Shown here in pieces: positions 37,595-48,565 of a stretch of DNA of 64,000 nucleotides. Source of the stretch: Sulfurivermis fontis (lineage in GTDB: Bacteria > Pseudomonadota > Gammaproteobacteria > Thiohalomonadales > Thiohalomonadaceae); contig NZ_AP018724.1 of assembly GCF_004001245.1 (NCBI RefSeq), positions 1,108,501 through 1,172,500 of the forward strand, written 5' to 3'. The position numbers were made by a program, and so were the translations under genes. The notes below the pieces were generated by a model that had not been told where the DNA came from, did no database searches, and was given only the letters and a program-made list of their open reading frames with translations. Each line of letters begins with the position of its first letter. Position 1 is the first letter of the stretch.

Positions 37595-37675
37595 TTTCGA
37601 GTTTCGTACCGCCTCGTGCCTTGACCGGGCTTGGTCGATGACCGAAACTGCCGGTCCGTAACTCGCAACTCGAAA
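37595..37675 (+). repeat. heptamer-type nested hairpin between nuoN and DUF2818
   Basis: TTTCGAGTT (37595-37603) pairs perfectly with AACTCGAAA (37667-37675). The right arm reads AACTCGC-AACTCG, that is 7-nt units of the CGAGTTN type. Inside are nested stems GACCGG/CCGGTC (37623-37628 with 37651-37656) and GGTC/GACC (37633-37636 with 37640-37643). The layout matches the dnaK-dnaJ and carA-carB elements, with CGAGT in place of CAAGT. Confidence 0.7.
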
Positions 37676-37684
37676 CCGTAATTT

Positions 37685-37993
37685 ATGTTTCCCGCCCTGT
37701 TCCTGATCGTCATCGCCGTCGTGGCCGCCAACCTGCCCTGGTTGAGCGAGCGCATTTTGCTGGTACGCCGTCCCGGTGCCGCCGGCAAGCGGGCTTGGTG
37801 GCGCTGGCTGGAGTGGCTGCTGCTGTATTGCCTCGTCGGTGGTCTGGCCCTGGGTCTGGAAAACAAACTCAATGGCGAGATCTATCCCCAGGGCTGGGAG
37901 TTCTATGCCATCACTCTTTGCCTGTTCCTGGTGTTTGCCCTGCCCGGATTTCTTTATCGCTACGAATTCAGGCACTTGCTGGACCGGCGCTGA
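37685..37993 (+). CDS. DUF2818 family membrane protein
   Basis: Protein of 102 aa with about three membrane helices (2-22, 42-60, 72-93) and an arginine-rich loop between the first two. DUF2818 genes are usually found directly after nuoN in betaproteobacteria and some gammaproteobacteria, which suggests a link to complex I assembly or stability, but no function is established. It is probably transcribed with nuo across the repeat hairpin. Confidence 0.85.
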   Translation: MFPALFLIVIAVVAANLPWLSERILLVRRPGAAGKRAWWRWLEWLLLYCLVGGLALGLENKLNGEIYPQGWEFYAITLCLFLVFALPGFLYRYEFRHLLDRR

Positions 37994-38020
37994 TTTTTTC
38001 CCGTTTCCCGGCGGCTTCCC

Positions 38021-38049
38021 TTGCTATGGTGGGGCATGATATGTAAAAT
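38021..38049 (+). promoter_or_regulatory. promoter of the tRNA-fMet / rimP operon
   Basis: TTGCTA (38021-38026) and TAAAAT (38044-38049) with a 17-nt spacer. The -10 is followed by the GC-rich discriminator GCGCC, typical of stringently controlled stable-RNA promoters. Transcription would start just before the tRNA. Confidence 0.75.
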
Positions 38050-38063
38050 GCGCCTCCATCGAA

Positions 38064-38140
<77 letters not shown>

Positions 38141-38157
38141 CTCGATTTGATGCAAAG

Positions 38158-38178
38158 GCCCCGTTATCGGGGCTTTTT
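38158..38178 (+). terminator. intrinsic terminator after tRNA-fMet
   Basis: GCCCCG (38158-38163), loop TTAT, CGGGGC (38168-38173), then TTTTT. In E. coli the metY-rimP region also holds terminators read through in part, so this may be an incomplete terminator. Confidence 0.8.
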
Positions 38179-38240
38179 GTTATGGCCACTGCGTCGCCAT
38201 ACCGGGGTCGGCGCAGGGGGCATATCCCGGGTATAACCTG

Positions 38241-38267
38241 GCGTTTTTCATGGAAAAACGCTAGAAT
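38241..38267 (+). promoter_or_regulatory. hairpin overlapping a -10-like box upstream of rimP
   Basis: GCGTTTTTC (38241-38249), loop ATG and GAAAAACGC (38253-38261) form a perfect 9-bp hairpin directly followed by TAGAAT (38262-38267), a good -10 box. No convincing -35 is seen at the right distance. The palindrome may be an operator or a processing site. Confidence 0.45.
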
Positions 38268-38293
38268 GCCGGGCCATAGTTGAAGCACTGGAG

Positions 38294-38319
38294 TGGGCCT
38301 TGGGCCCATTTTTTATTTT
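38294..38319 (+). terminator. intrinsic terminator or attenuator just before rimP
   Basis: TGGGCC (38294-38299), loop TTG, GGCCCA (38303-38308), then TTTTTT and a further TTTT. It ends 15 nt before the rimP start, so readthrough is needed to express the operon. This fits antitermination or NusA autocontrol. Confidence 0.8.
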
Positions 38320-38333
38320 CGGGGTTGGTCCAG

Positions 38334-38789
38334 GTGACACAGGCAGCCAAGCAGTTGCAGCAGTTGCTGGAACCGGGGGTTACGGCCCTCGGTTACGAGT
38401 TGCTGGGCATCGAGCACCTGGCGCAGGGGCGCCATTCGGTGCTGCGCCTGTATATCGACAGCCCGGACGGCATCACCGTGGAGGATTGCGAGCGGGTGAG
38501 TCATCAGGTCAGCGGCGTGCTGGAGGTGGAAGACCCCATCAAGGGGCAGTACACCCTCGAGGTATCGTCGCCGGGACTGGATCGGCCGCTGTTCAAGCCG
38601 GAGCACTATGCGCGCTTCATCGGCGCAGTGGTTTCGCTGCGTCTGGCGCGGCCAATGGGTGTGCGGCGCAAATTCAAGGGACGTCTGCTGGCGCTGCGTG
38701 ACGAGGCGGTGGTGATCGAACAGGACGGTGTCGAGGTGGTAGTGCCGCTGGAAGACATCGACAAGGCACATCTGGTGCCGCAGTGGTAG
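38334..38789 (+). CDS. rimP: ribosome maturation factor RimP
   Basis: Needed for maturation of the 30S subunit. The protein is 151 aa from the GTG at 38334 (E. coli 150 aa), with GGGG nine bases upstream. The open frame extends to an ATG at 38280, but that part would cross the terminator hairpin. The family motifs RLYIDSPDGITVEDC and LEVSSPGLDRPLF are present. Confidence 0.95.
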   Translation: MTQAAKQLQQLLEPGVTALGYELLGIEHLAQGRHSVLRLYIDSPDGITVEDCERVSHQVSGVLEVEDPIKGQYTLEVSSPGLDRPLFKPEHYARFIGAVVSLRLARPMGVRRKFKGRLLALRDEAVVIEQDGVEVVVPLEDIDKAHLVPQW

Positions 38790-38840
38790 GCATCGGCACA
38801 GTTTGAAGTTACGAAGATACGGGCTCTACAGAGGCTGGAT

Positions 38841-40343
38841 ATGAACAAAGAAATCCTGATGGTTGTCGACGCGGTGTCGAACGAAAAGGGTGTGGCCAAG
38901 GAAATCATTTTCGAGGCCCTGGAGGCCGCCCTGGCCACCGCCACCAAAAAGCGCTACGGCAGCGAGGTCGACGTGCGCGTGTGCATCGACCGCCAGACCG
39001 GTGACTATGAAACCTTCCGCCGCTGGCTGGTGGTGGATGACAGTGAGGGCCAGCCGCTCGAGCATCCGACCCGGGAGTACACACTGAGCGCGGCACGCGA
39101 GGAAGACGCCAACATCCAGCCCGGTGATTACATCGAGGAACAGGTGGAGTCGGTATCTTTCGGCCGCATTGCCGCCCAGACCGCCAAGCAGGTTATCGTG
39201 CAGAAGGTACGCGAGGCGGAACGTGCCCAGGTAGTCGACCAGTATCGGGGCCGGGTCGGCGAGCTGCTCAACGGCGTGGTCAAGCGTCTGGAGCGCGGCA
39301 GCGTGATCCTCGATATGGGCAACAACATCGAGGCGCTGATCCCACGTGAGCACCTGATCCCGCGTGAAGCCATTCGTCCCGGCGATCGTGTGCGCGGTTA
39401 TCTCTACGATGTGCACTCCGAGCCGCGCGGTCCGCAGCTGTTCGTCAGCCGCACCATGCCGGAGTTCCTGGTCGAGCTGTTCAAGCTGGAGGTGCCGGAG
39501 GTGGGTGAGGGACTCATCGAAATCAAGGCCGCCGCCCGCGATCCGGGTTCCCGCGCCAAGATCGCCGTCAAATCCAACGACCAGCGCATCGATCCGGTCG
39601 GCGCCTGCGTCGGCATGCGCGGTTCGCGCGTGCAGACGGTGACCAATGAGCTGAACGGTGAGCGCATCGACATCATTTTGTGGAATGACAACCCGGCACA
39701 GTTCGTCATCAATGCCATGTCGCCGGCGGAAGTGGTTTCCATCGTCATGGACGAGGAAAGCCACACCATGGATATTGCGGTGGAGGAATCGCAGCTGGCC
39801 CAGGCCATCGGCCGTAACGGCCAGAATGTGCGCCTGGCCACCGAGCTGACCGGCTGGAACCTCAATGTGATGAGCGAGAGTCAGGCCGAGGAAAAGAGCG
39901 AGGAAGAGGCGCAGGCCCTGGTCAAGCTGTTCATGGACCAGCTCGACGTGGATGAAGAGGTGGCCGCCATTCTGGTGCAGGAGGGTTTTTCCAGTATCGA
40001 GGAAGTGGCCTACGTCCCGGTGCAGGAAATGCTGGAAATCGAGGAGTTCGACGAGGCCATCGTCGAGGAGCTGCGTGCCCGCGCCAAGGACATTCTGGTG
40101 ACGCGCGAGATCAGCAGCGAGGAACACGGCGGCAAGGAACCCGCCGCGGACCTGCTGGCTATGGACGGCATGGACCAGCAACTGGCCTTTGCATTGGCCG
40201 ACATCGGTGTACAGACCATGGAAGACCTGGCCGAGCAGGCGGTGGACGACCTCATGCAGATCGAAGGCATGGATGAGGCACGCGCCGCTCAACTGATTAT
40301 GACCGCACGCAAGCCCTGGTTCGAGGACGACTCCCAGGGTTGA
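38841..40343 (+). CDS. nusA: transcription termination/antitermination factor NusA
   Basis: Binds RNA polymerase and controls pausing, termination and antitermination. The protein is 500 aa. The order is the N-terminal polymerase-binding domain (1-125), the S1 domain (about 135-200, [16 protein letters not shown]), two KH domains (200-345, containing [20 protein letters not shown]) and two C-terminal acidic repeats (about 370-495). It may autoregulate through the terminators upstream of rimP. Confidence 0.97.
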   Translation: MNKEILMVVDAVSNEKGVAKEIIFEALEAALATATKKRYGSEVDVRVCIDRQTGDYETFRRWLVVDDSEGQPLEHPTREYTLSAAREEDANIQPGDYIEEQVESVSFGRIAAQTAKQVIVQKVREAERAQVVDQYRGRVGELLNGVVKRLERGSVILDMGNNIEALIPREHLIPREAIRPGDRVRGYLYDVHSEPRGPQLFVSRTMPEFLVELFKLEVPEVGEGLIEIKAAARDPGSRAKIAVKSNDQRIDPVGACVGMRGSRVQTVTNELNGERIDIILWNDNPAQFVINAMSPAEVVSIVMDEESHTMDIAVEESQLAQAIGRNGQNVRLATELTGWNLNVMSESQAEEKSEEEAQALVKLFMDQLDVDEEVAAILVQEGFSSIEEVAYVPVQEMLEIEEFDEAIVEELRARAKDILVTREISSEEHGGKEPAADLLAMDGMDQQLAFALADIGVQTMEDLAEQAVDDLMQIEGMDEARAAQLIMTARKPWFEDDSQG

Positions 40344-40360
40344 GGCAGGAGTATCGTTGC

Positions 40361-42949
40361 ATGTCAGAAGTGACCGTCAAGCATTTCGCAGAAACCATCG
40401 GCATCGCTGTCGATCGCCTGTTGGTCCAGTTGCAGGAGGCCGGTGTGCCCGTGCACGACGCCGCAGGGACTATTACCGATCAGGACAAGGCGAAGCTGCT
40501 GGCCTATCTGCGCGACAAGCACGGCGCGGCTGCGCCGGAGGCGGAGCCGGCGGCAGAGGCCGGTCCGACCAAGATCACCCTGAGCCGGCGCACCACCAGT
40601 GAATTGAAGGTGCCCAGCACCGGCGGCAAGGCCAAGACGGTTACCGTGCAGGTGCGCAAGAAACGTACCTACGTCAAACGCAGTCTGGTGGATGAGGCGC
40701 CGCGGGAAGACGAGGGCAAGCACGTCGACGAGGATGTGGTTGAGCGCCTGGAGCAGCATATTCGTGCCGATGCCGAGCGTGCCGCCGACGATGCACGTCG
40801 CAAGGCGGAAGAAGAGGCGCTGCGCCAGGCCGAGGAGGCCGCGCGCCTGCAGGCCGAGGCCGAAGCGCGTCGTCAGGCGGAAGAAGAGGCACGTCGTTCG
40901 GCGGCAGCCGTTGCCGAGCGCCCCGCCGCCGAGCCGCCCCCGGCGAAAGTGGCGGAAAAGCCCGCCAAGACGGCCCGTCCTGCTGCCGCACCGGCCAAGG
41001 CGGAGCGCGAGGTACCCAGGGGTGGCAAGAAGGGCGGTGGCCGCCGCCGTGATGGTGATGACGACATGGGTGGCCGCGAAGAACTGCATATAGCTCCCGG
41101 CAAGGGCGGCCGCCGCGGTAGCAAGAAGCGCCCATCCCGTGTGGCGGTGCCGGCCAGCGGCGGTGGTCAGCACGGCTTTGCCATGCCCACCGCGCCGGTG
41201 GTGCGCGAGGTCGCCATTCCGGAAACCATTACCGTGGGCGAACTGGCGCAGAAGATGTCGGTGAAGGCGGCCGAGGTCATCAAGTTCATGATGAAGATGG
41301 GCAGCATGGTCACCATCAATCAGGTGCTGGACCAGGATACCGCCGTGTTGGTGGTGGAAGAGTTGGGTCATACCGCCAAGGTGCTGAAGACCGATGCCCT
41401 GGAAGACGAGATCGCCGTAGTGGAGCAGGCCGGCGCCGCCGAACCGCGTCCGCCGGTGGTTACCATCATGGGTCATGTCGACCACGGCAAGACCTCGTTG
41501 CTCGACTACATCCGCCGCACCCGCGTCGCCGCGGGCGAGGCCGGCGGCATCACCCAGCACATCGGTGCCTATCATGTGGAAACGCCGCGCGGTGTGATCA
41601 CCTTCCTGGATACCCCGGGCCACGCCGCGTTCACCGCCATGCGTGCCCGTGGCGCCCAGGCCACCGATATCGTGGTGCTGGTGGTGGCCGCCGACGACGG
41701 CGTGATGCCGCAGACCAAGGAGGCCATCCAGCATGCCAAGGCGGCGGGTGTGCCGCTGGTGGTGGCGGTGAACAAGATCGACAAGCCCGAGGCCGATCCG
41801 GACCGGGTGAAGAACGAGTTGGCGCAGCAGGACGTCATTCCGGAAGACTGGGGCGGCGACACCATGTTCGCCCATGTCTCCGCCAAGACCGGTGAGGGTG
41901 TCGACCAACTGCTGGAGAACATCCTGCTGCAGGCCGAGGTGCTGGAGCTGAAGGCGGTGAAGGAAGGCCGCGCCAGCGGCGTCGTCATCGAATCGCGTCT
42001 CGACAAGGGGCGCGGTGCCGTGGCGACCATCCTGGTGCAGAGCGGTACCCTGCACAAGGGCGATGTGTTGTTGGCCGGCCACGAGTTCGGGCGCGTGCGC
42101 GCCATGCTGGACGAGAACGGCCGTCCCATCGAGGAGGCCGGCCCGTCCATCCCGGTGGAGGTGCTCGGCCTGTCCGGTACGCCGGCCGCCGGCGAATCCG
42201 CCGTGGTGGTCGCCGACGAGCGCAAGGCACGCGAAGTGGCGCTGTTCCGCCAGGGCAAGTTCCGCGACGTCAAGTTCGCCAAGCAGCAGCAGGCCAAGCT
42301 GGAAGACATGTTCACCCAGATGCAGGAAGGCGAGGTCAACACCCTCAATATCCTGCTCAAGGCCGACGTACAAGGTTCCCTGGAGGCTATCTCCGATTCG
42401 CTGCTCAAGCTGTCCACCGACGAGGTGAAGGTGAAGATCGTCGCCAGCGGCGTCGGCGGCATCAGCGAGTCCGACGTCAATCTGGCCGTGGCCTCCAACG
42501 CCATCATCATCGGCTTCAACGTCCGTGCCGACGGCAGCGCCAAGCGCATGATCGAGGAGCAAGGCGTCGATCTGCACTACTACAGCATCATTTACGAGCT
42601 GCTCGACGAAGTGAAGAACGCCATGACCGGCATGCTGAAGCCGGAGTTCAAGGAAGAGATCATCGGCCTCGCCGAGGTGCGCGACGTGTTCCGCTCGCCC
42701 AAGTTCGGCGCCGTGGCCGGCTGCATGGTGGTGGACGGTGTGGTCAAGCGCAACAACCCGATCCGCGTGCTGCGTGACAACGTGGTGATCTACGAGGGCG
42801 AACTGGAATCCCTGCGCCGCTTCAAGGACGACGTCGCCGAGGTCAAGCAGGGCTTCGAATGCGGTATCGGCGTGAAGAACTACAACGACGTGCGTCCGGG
42901 TGACCAGATCGAGGTCTACGAGCGCGTCCAGGTGCAGCGTACGCTCTGA
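40361..42949 (+). CDS. infB: translation initiation factor IF-2
   Basis: GTPase that brings initiator tRNA to the ribosome. The protein is 862 aa from the ATG at 40361, with AGGCAGGAG upstream. The N-terminal region has IF2_N modules and a long charged Ala/Glu/Arg stretch (about 130-235). The GTPase domain has [20 protein letters not shown] and NKIDKPEA, followed by the beta-barrel and C-terminal domains ending [10 protein letters not shown]. Co-location with the initiator tRNA gene is notable and conserved. Confidence 0.97.
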   Translation: MSEVTVKHFAETIGIAVDRLLVQLQEAGVPVHDAAGTITDQDKAKLLAYLRDKHGAAAPEAEPAAEAGPTKITLSRRTTSELKVPSTGGKAKTVTVQVRKKRTYVKRSLVDEAPREDEGKHVDEDVVERLEQHIRADAERAADDARRKAEEEALRQAEEAARLQAEAEARRQAEEEARRSAAAVAERPAAEPPPAKVAEKPAKTARPAAAPAKAEREVPRGGKKGGGRRRDGDDDMGGREELHIAPGKGGRRGSKKRPSRVAVPASGGGQHGFAMPTAPVVREVAIPETITVGELAQKMSVKAAEVIKFMMKMGSMVTINQVLDQDTAVLVVEELGHTAKVLKTDALEDEIAVVEQAGAAEPRPPVVTIMGHVDHGKTSLLDYIRRTRVAAGEAGGITQHIGAYHVETPRGVITFLDTPGHAAFTAMRARGAQATDIVVLVVAADDGVMPQTKEAIQHAKAAGVPLVVAVNKIDKPEADPDRVKNELAQQDVIPEDWGGDTMFAHVSAKTGEGVDQLLENILLQAEVLELKAVKEGRASGVVIESRLDKGRGAVATILVQSGTLHKGDVLLAGHEFGRVRAMLDENGRPIEEAGPSIPVEVLGLSGTPAAGESAVVVADERKAREVALFRQGKFRDVKFAKQQQAKLEDMFTQMQEGEVNTLNILLKADVQGSLEAISDSLLKLSTDEVKVKIVASGVGGISESDVNLAVASNAIIIGFNVRADGSAKRMIEEQGVDLHYYSIIYELLDEVKNAMTGMLKPEFKEEIIGLAEVRDVFRSPKFGAVAGCMVVDGVVKRNNPIRVLRDNVVIYEGELESLRRFKDDVAEVKQGFECGIGVKNYNDVRPGDQIEVYERVQVQRTL

Positions 42950-42953
42950 GTCC

Positions 42954-43325
42954 ATGGCCCAGTCCACACGCAGCCGTCGCGTGGGTGAGCAGATGCAGCG
43001 CGAGCTGGCACTGCTCATCCAGCAGGAACTCAAAGATCCGCGCCTGGGGATGATCACCGTCTCCGGCGTGGAGGTGACGCGTGATTTCGCCCACGCCAAG
43101 GTGTTCGTCACCGTGCTCGGCGATGACGCCGGGCAGGTGGAAAAGTCGCTCGAAGGCCTGCGTCACGCCGCCGGTTTCCTGCGCCGCGAACTGGGCCGCC
43201 GCATGCAGTTGCGCACCATCCCGGAACTCCATTTTGTCCACGATACTTCCGTCGAGCGGGGTACGCGCCTGTCGGCCCTGATCGACCAGGCCGTCGCTTC
43301 TGACGGCAAGAAAACGAACGATTGA
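42954..43325 (+). CDS. rbfA: 30S ribosome-binding factor RbfA
   Basis: Cold-shock-linked 30S assembly factor. The protein is 123 aa from the ATG at 42954, four bases after infB. The KH-like fold signatures IQQELKDPRLGMITVSGVEV and RTIPELHFVHDTS are clear. Confidence 0.95.
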   Translation: MAQSTRSRRVGEQMQRELALLIQQELKDPRLGMITVSGVEVTRDFAHAKVFVTVLGDDAGQVEKSLEGLRHAAGFLRRELGRRMQLRTIPELHFVHDTSVERGTRLSALIDQAVASDGKKTND

Positions 43326-43340
43326 AACCCAAGCGGTCAA

Positions 43341-43485
43341 GTCCGCAAATGAACGCGAATGGACGCAAATCGATTTCAATCATTAACGACCATCGTCCGC
43401 AATGCGCTTACGCCACCCCAAGGCGATGGCACCACCTTGGGCCCAATGGAATGACATTCGCGTCCATTTGCGTTTATTCGCGGAC
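43341..43485. repeat. long inverted repeat with 10-nt periodic arms between rbfA and truB
   Basis: The left arm (43341-43370) and the reverse complement of the right arm (43456-43485) match at 26 of 30 positions, and all four differences are A/G. Each arm is GTC followed by tandem 10-nt units of form CGCRAATRRA. The centre holds a perfect 7-bp stem CCCAAGG (43417-43423) with CCTTGGG (43435-43441). The element fills most of the 177-nt gap between two genes that are usually adjacent. It has no open frame and no terminal T-run. Confidence 0.85.
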
Positions 43486-43502
43486 TCAGTGAGATTTTGG
43501 TA

Positions 43503-44425
43503 ATGACTCGTCGCCAGCGCCAGCGGGGCCGTGAGGTCAACGGCATCCTGCTTCTCGATAAACCCATCGGCATCACCTCCAACGACGCTTTGCAGCAGGT
43601 CAAGCGCCTGTTCGATGCGCGCAAGGCAGGCCACACCGGCAATCTCGATCCTATGGCCAGCGGCTTGCTGCCGTTGTGCCTGGGTGAGGCGACCAAGGTA
43701 TCGGCCTTTCTGCTCGATGCCGACAAGCGCTATCGCGGTACCTGCAAGTTGGGCGTACGCACCAACACCGGCGACGCCGACGGCGAGGCCATCGAAACCC
43801 GGCCGGTAGGCGCCTACAGCGAGGCCCAGGTGCGCGAGGTGCTGGCGCGCTTTTGCGGCGAGATCGAGCAGATCCCCCCATGCATTCCGCCATCAAGCAC
43901 CAGGGGCTGCCGCTCTACAAGCTCGCGCACCAGGGGCTGGAGGTGGAGCGCCAGCCACGCCGGGTCACCATCTACGAACTGAATCTGCTCCGCCTCGCCG
44001 ACGACGAGCTGGAGATCGAGGTGCATTGCTCCAAAGGGACCTATATCCGTACCCTGGCCGAGGACATCGGCGCGGCCTTGGGTTGCGGTGCCCACCTCAG
44101 CCAGTTGCGCCGTACCATGGCCGGTCCCTTCACGGAGGCCGGCATGGTGACCCTGGAGCGGCTCAAGCAGACGCTGCTGGAAGGGGGGCAGGAGGCCATC
44201 GATGCCCTGCTGCTGCCCGTCGAAGACGCCCTGGGAGGCTGGCCGGCGGTGAATTTGACGGCCAACCTGGCCTATTACGTGCGCCAGGGGCAGGCGGTGC
44301 AGGTGCCCCAGGCCCCCACCCGGGGCTGGGTGCGCCTGTTCGGCCCGGAGGGCGATTTCATCGGCGTCGGCCACATCCTGGACGATGGCCGGGTGGCCCC
44401 GAAGCGGCTGTTCAATCTCGCATAA
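43503..44425 (+). pseudogene. truB: tRNA pseudouridine(55) synthase TruB, frameshifted
   Basis: Makes pseudouridine 55 in the T loop of tRNAs. The N-terminal part reads normally from the ATG at 43503 through the catalytic region [16 protein letters not shown] to EIEQIPP. The rest ([19 protein letters not shown] to VAPKRLFNLA) continues in another frame. The break is in the C run at 43874-43879, which has six C where seven would restore Gln-Ile-Pro-Pro-Met and a protein of about 307 aa (E. coli 314). Everything else is intact, so this is a very recent mutation, a sequencing error, or a slippery site. It stands in its usual place between rbfA and rpsO. Confidence 0.9.
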
Positions 44426-44439
44426 GTCCGCATTTTCAC

Positions 44440-44469
44440 TTGTTTACTCATTCCGCGCCCGGTTAAAAT
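44440..44469 (+). promoter_or_regulatory. candidate promoter of rpsO-pnp
   Basis: TTGTTT (44440-44445) and TAAAAT (44464-44469) with an 18-nt spacer, 40 nt before the rpsO start. A separate rpsO promoter is known in E. coli. Confidence 0.55.
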
Positions 44470-44509
44470 ACCGCGCTTGAACCTCACCCCAGTTTAGGAG
44501 TTGTTTTAG

Positions 44510-44779
44510 ATGTCTCTGAACGCCACCCAGAAAGCCGCAATCGTCAAGGAGCACGGCAAGGCCGCGACCGACACCGGTTCCGCCGAAGTGCAGATCGCCC
44601 TGCTGTCCGCCCGCATCGATGACCTGTCCGGTCACTTCAAGGAGCACACTCACGATCACCACTCGCGCCAGGGTTTGCTGCGCATGGTGAGCAAGCGTCG
44701 CAAGCTGCTCGATTACCTGAAGGGCAAGGACATCGAACGCTACCGCGCCATCGTTGCCCGCCTCGGCCTGCGCAAGTAA
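44510..44779 (+). CDS. rpsO: 30S ribosomal protein S15
   Basis: Primary 16S rRNA-binding protein of the 30S platform. The protein is 89 aa, the standard length, with the signature [20 protein letters not shown]. It is preceded by TTAGGAG. It lies directly before pnp, as in most bacteria. Confidence 0.98.
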   Translation: MSLNATQKAAIVKEHGKAATDTGSAEVQIALLSARIDDLSGHFKEHTHDHHSRQGLLRMVSKRRKLLDYLKGKDIERYRAIVARLGLRK

Positions 44780-44820
44780 TCCACGGCCGCTCCGGCCCCG
44801 CCACCAGAAGGGAATACGAC

Positions 44821-46908
<2,088 letters not shown>

Positions 46909-46934
46909 GCTGCCGCCGGACAAATGAAGTGCAG

Positions 46935-46957
46935 AAGGGGCCGCAAGGCCCCTTTTG
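46935..46957 (+). terminator. rho-independent terminator after pnp
   Basis: AAGGGGCC (46935-46942), loop GCAA, GGCCCCTT (46947-46954), then TTGC. The T-run is short but the stem is strong, and it ends the rimP-pnp operon. Confidence 0.8.
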
Positions 46958-46992
46958 CTTGGTGCGCCCGGCAGGGCGCAATCGTAAAACTG

Positions 46993-47535
46993 ATGGAACG
47001 ACTGTACACCTTCAGCGACTTCTTCATGCCTCATCAGCGCCTGGTGCTGGCGCTGCTGTGTGCTGCGCTGACCCTGATGCTGGCGTCGCAGGCCTCGCCA
47101 TGGACCATCGTACCGTTGTTGTGCGGCCTCCTGTTGCTGTGGGATTACGTACGCAACAGCGGCGTCTGGATCGGTTTTCGTGCCTTTCGCCAGGGACAAC
47201 TGCCGCGCGTGCGGCGCAGCCTGCGGAGCGTGCGTTGGCCACAATTGCTGTCGCCGCGCAGTCGCGCCTATTACCATTGGCTGCGCGGTGTGCTGGAGGC
47301 CGCCGACGGCCGGCTGGAGGCGGCGCGTGTGCATCTGCTGGTGGCGGCCACCGGCGCCCTGCGCACGGAAAATGATCGCAGCCTGGTGCAATGCCTGCTG
47401 GCGGAACTGGCCCTGCAACAGGGTAACCGTGCGGCGGCCGCCGAGCATGTGCGCCTCGCCAATGCCCTGGGGCACCATGGCGAGGTGGCACATATCATCA
47501 CTGCCCTGCGGAGACGGCTGGATGGCACGCTCTGA
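46993..47535 (+). CDS. membrane protein with TPR-like C-terminal region
   Basis: Protein of 180 aa from the ATG giving MERLYTFSDFFMPHQ; an upstream extension of the frame would cross the pnp terminator. Two hydrophobic helices (about 15-33 and 37-55) are followed by an arginine-rich segment. An Ala-rich helical part (about 85-175) resembles tetratricopeptide repeats (YYHWLRGVLEAADGRLEAARVH and onward). No family is recognised with certainty. The stop overlaps the next gene, a STAS protein, by 14 nt, so the two are probably coupled. Confidence 0.65.
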   Translation: MERLYTFSDFFMPHQRLVLALLCAALTLMLASQASPWTIVPLLCGLLLLWDYVRNSGVWIGFRAFRQGQLPRVRRSLRSVRWPQLLSPRSRAYYHWLRGVLEAADGRLEAARVHLLVAATGALRTENDRSLVQCLLAELALQQGNRAAAAEHVRLANALGHHGEVAHIITALRRRLDGTL

Positions 47536-47854
47536 GCCGTGGAGTCTGTGGCAGTCAGGGACGCTGTTCATTCGTGGTGAACTGGATGGCGCGCACAGCG
47601 AAGGTTTCCGCGCGGAGCTGGCGGCCTTGGGCACACTGCCGGACCCTCTGGTGGTGGACCTGAGCGGATTCGATATCGCCGATGGTCTGGCCGCGGTGGC
47701 GGCGGTGAATGCCCTGCGTGCGCTGGCACAGGGTCGCCGCACGGTGTTGCGCGCGGCACCGCAGATTCTCGCCCATAATCTCTATCGCGTCGGCGATCTG
47801 GCGCAGGGCAGTGTGCGGCTTGAGGCGACCCGCGAGGACGAGCCCTACGGTTGA
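47522..47854 (+). CDS. STAS-domain protein lacking the usual phospho-serine
   Basis: Protein of 110 aa with a single STAS-like fold: LWQSGTLFIRGELDG, then VVDLSGFDIADGLAAVAAVN. Anti-anti-sigma and MlaB-type STAS proteins carry a DSxG-type serine at the start of the helix after this strand; here the site reads IADG, with Ala where Ser is expected. It may therefore be a non-switching scaffold. It overlaps the TPR-like gene by 14 nt. Confidence 0.65.
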   Translation: MARSEPWSLWQSGTLFIRGELDGAHSEGFRAELAALGTLPDPLVVDLSGFDIADGLAAVAAVNALRALAQGRRTVLRAAPQILAHNLYRVGDLAQGSVRLEATREDEPYG

Positions 47855-47863
47855 GACGTTTGC

Positions 47864-47893
47864 TTGTTTCAGCGGAAATGAATTGACTAAAAT
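47864..47893 (+). promoter_or_regulatory. candidate promoter of the mtnB-mtnD-mtnC operon
   Basis: TTGTTT (47864-47869) and TAAAAT (47888-47893) with an 18-nt spacer, 30 nt before mtnB. No SAM-riboswitch-like leader is present. Confidence 0.55.
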
Positions 47894-47922
47894 CAGTTTT
47901 CCGTTGAACAGGGGACTTAGCC

Positions 47923-48561
47923 GTGAATGCCATCATCCAAGCCGGCGTCGTCGATGCAGCGCTCCTGCAGACGCGTGCGCATGAACTGGTCGAGGCCGGC
48001 AAAGTGTTGCACAGCCACGGCTGGGTGCCCGCCACCAGCGGCAATTTTTCCGCCCGCTTGTCTGCCGAGCTTGCCGCCATCACCGCTTCCGGCCGTCACA
48101 AGGGCCGGCTTACCGAGCAGGACATCATGGTGGTGGACCTGGCTGGCCAGGCGCTCAACGATACGCGGCGGCCCTCGGCGGAAACCCTGTTGCACACCAT
48201 GCTCTACCAGCGTTTTCCTGCGGTAAACGCCGTGTTGCATACCCACTCGGTCAATGCCACCCTGTTGTCACGCCAGAGCGGCGATGCGCTGTTGTTGGAG
48301 GGTTACGAGCTGCTCAAGGCCTTCTCCGGCGTGCAGACTCACGACACCTCCCTCGCCGTGCCGGTGTTTGCCAATGATCAGGACATCCCGCGCTTGGCGC
48401 GGCAGGTCGCGGAATATCTGGATACCCACGCCGATGTGCATGGTTATCTGATCCGCGGCCATGGCCTGTATACCTGGGGCCGCGATGTAACGGAGGCACT
48501 ACGCCACGTCGAGGCCTTCGAGTTTCTGTTTCAATGCGAGCTGCATCAACTGCGAGGATGA
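47923..48561 (+). CDS. mtnB: methylthioribulose-1-phosphate dehydratase
   Basis: Class II aldolase-like zinc enzyme of the methionine salvage pathway. The protein is 212 aa from a GTG with AGGGGA upstream. The zinc-binding histidines are in AVLHTHSVNATLL and in YLIRGHGLYTWG, and the family signature WVPATSGNFSARL is present. It is the first gene of an mtnB-mtnD-mtnC cluster, four bases before mtnD. Confidence 0.95.
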   Translation: MNAIIQAGVVDAALLQTRAHELVEAGKVLHSHGWVPATSGNFSARLSAELAAITASGRHKGRLTEQDIMVVDLAGQALNDTRRPSAETLLHTMLYQRFPAVNAVLHTHSVNATLLSRQSGDALLLEGYELLKAFSGVQTHDTSLAVPVFANDQDIPRLARQVAEYLDTHADVHGYLIRGHGLYTWGRDVTEALRHVEAFEFLFQCELHQLRG

Positions 48562-48565
48562 TTGC

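Noticed and set aside
47855-47922. SAM-type riboswitch before the methionine salvage genes
   Set aside because: The gap is only 68 nt and shows no kink-turn or pseudoknot-like conserved core; a plain promoter explains it.
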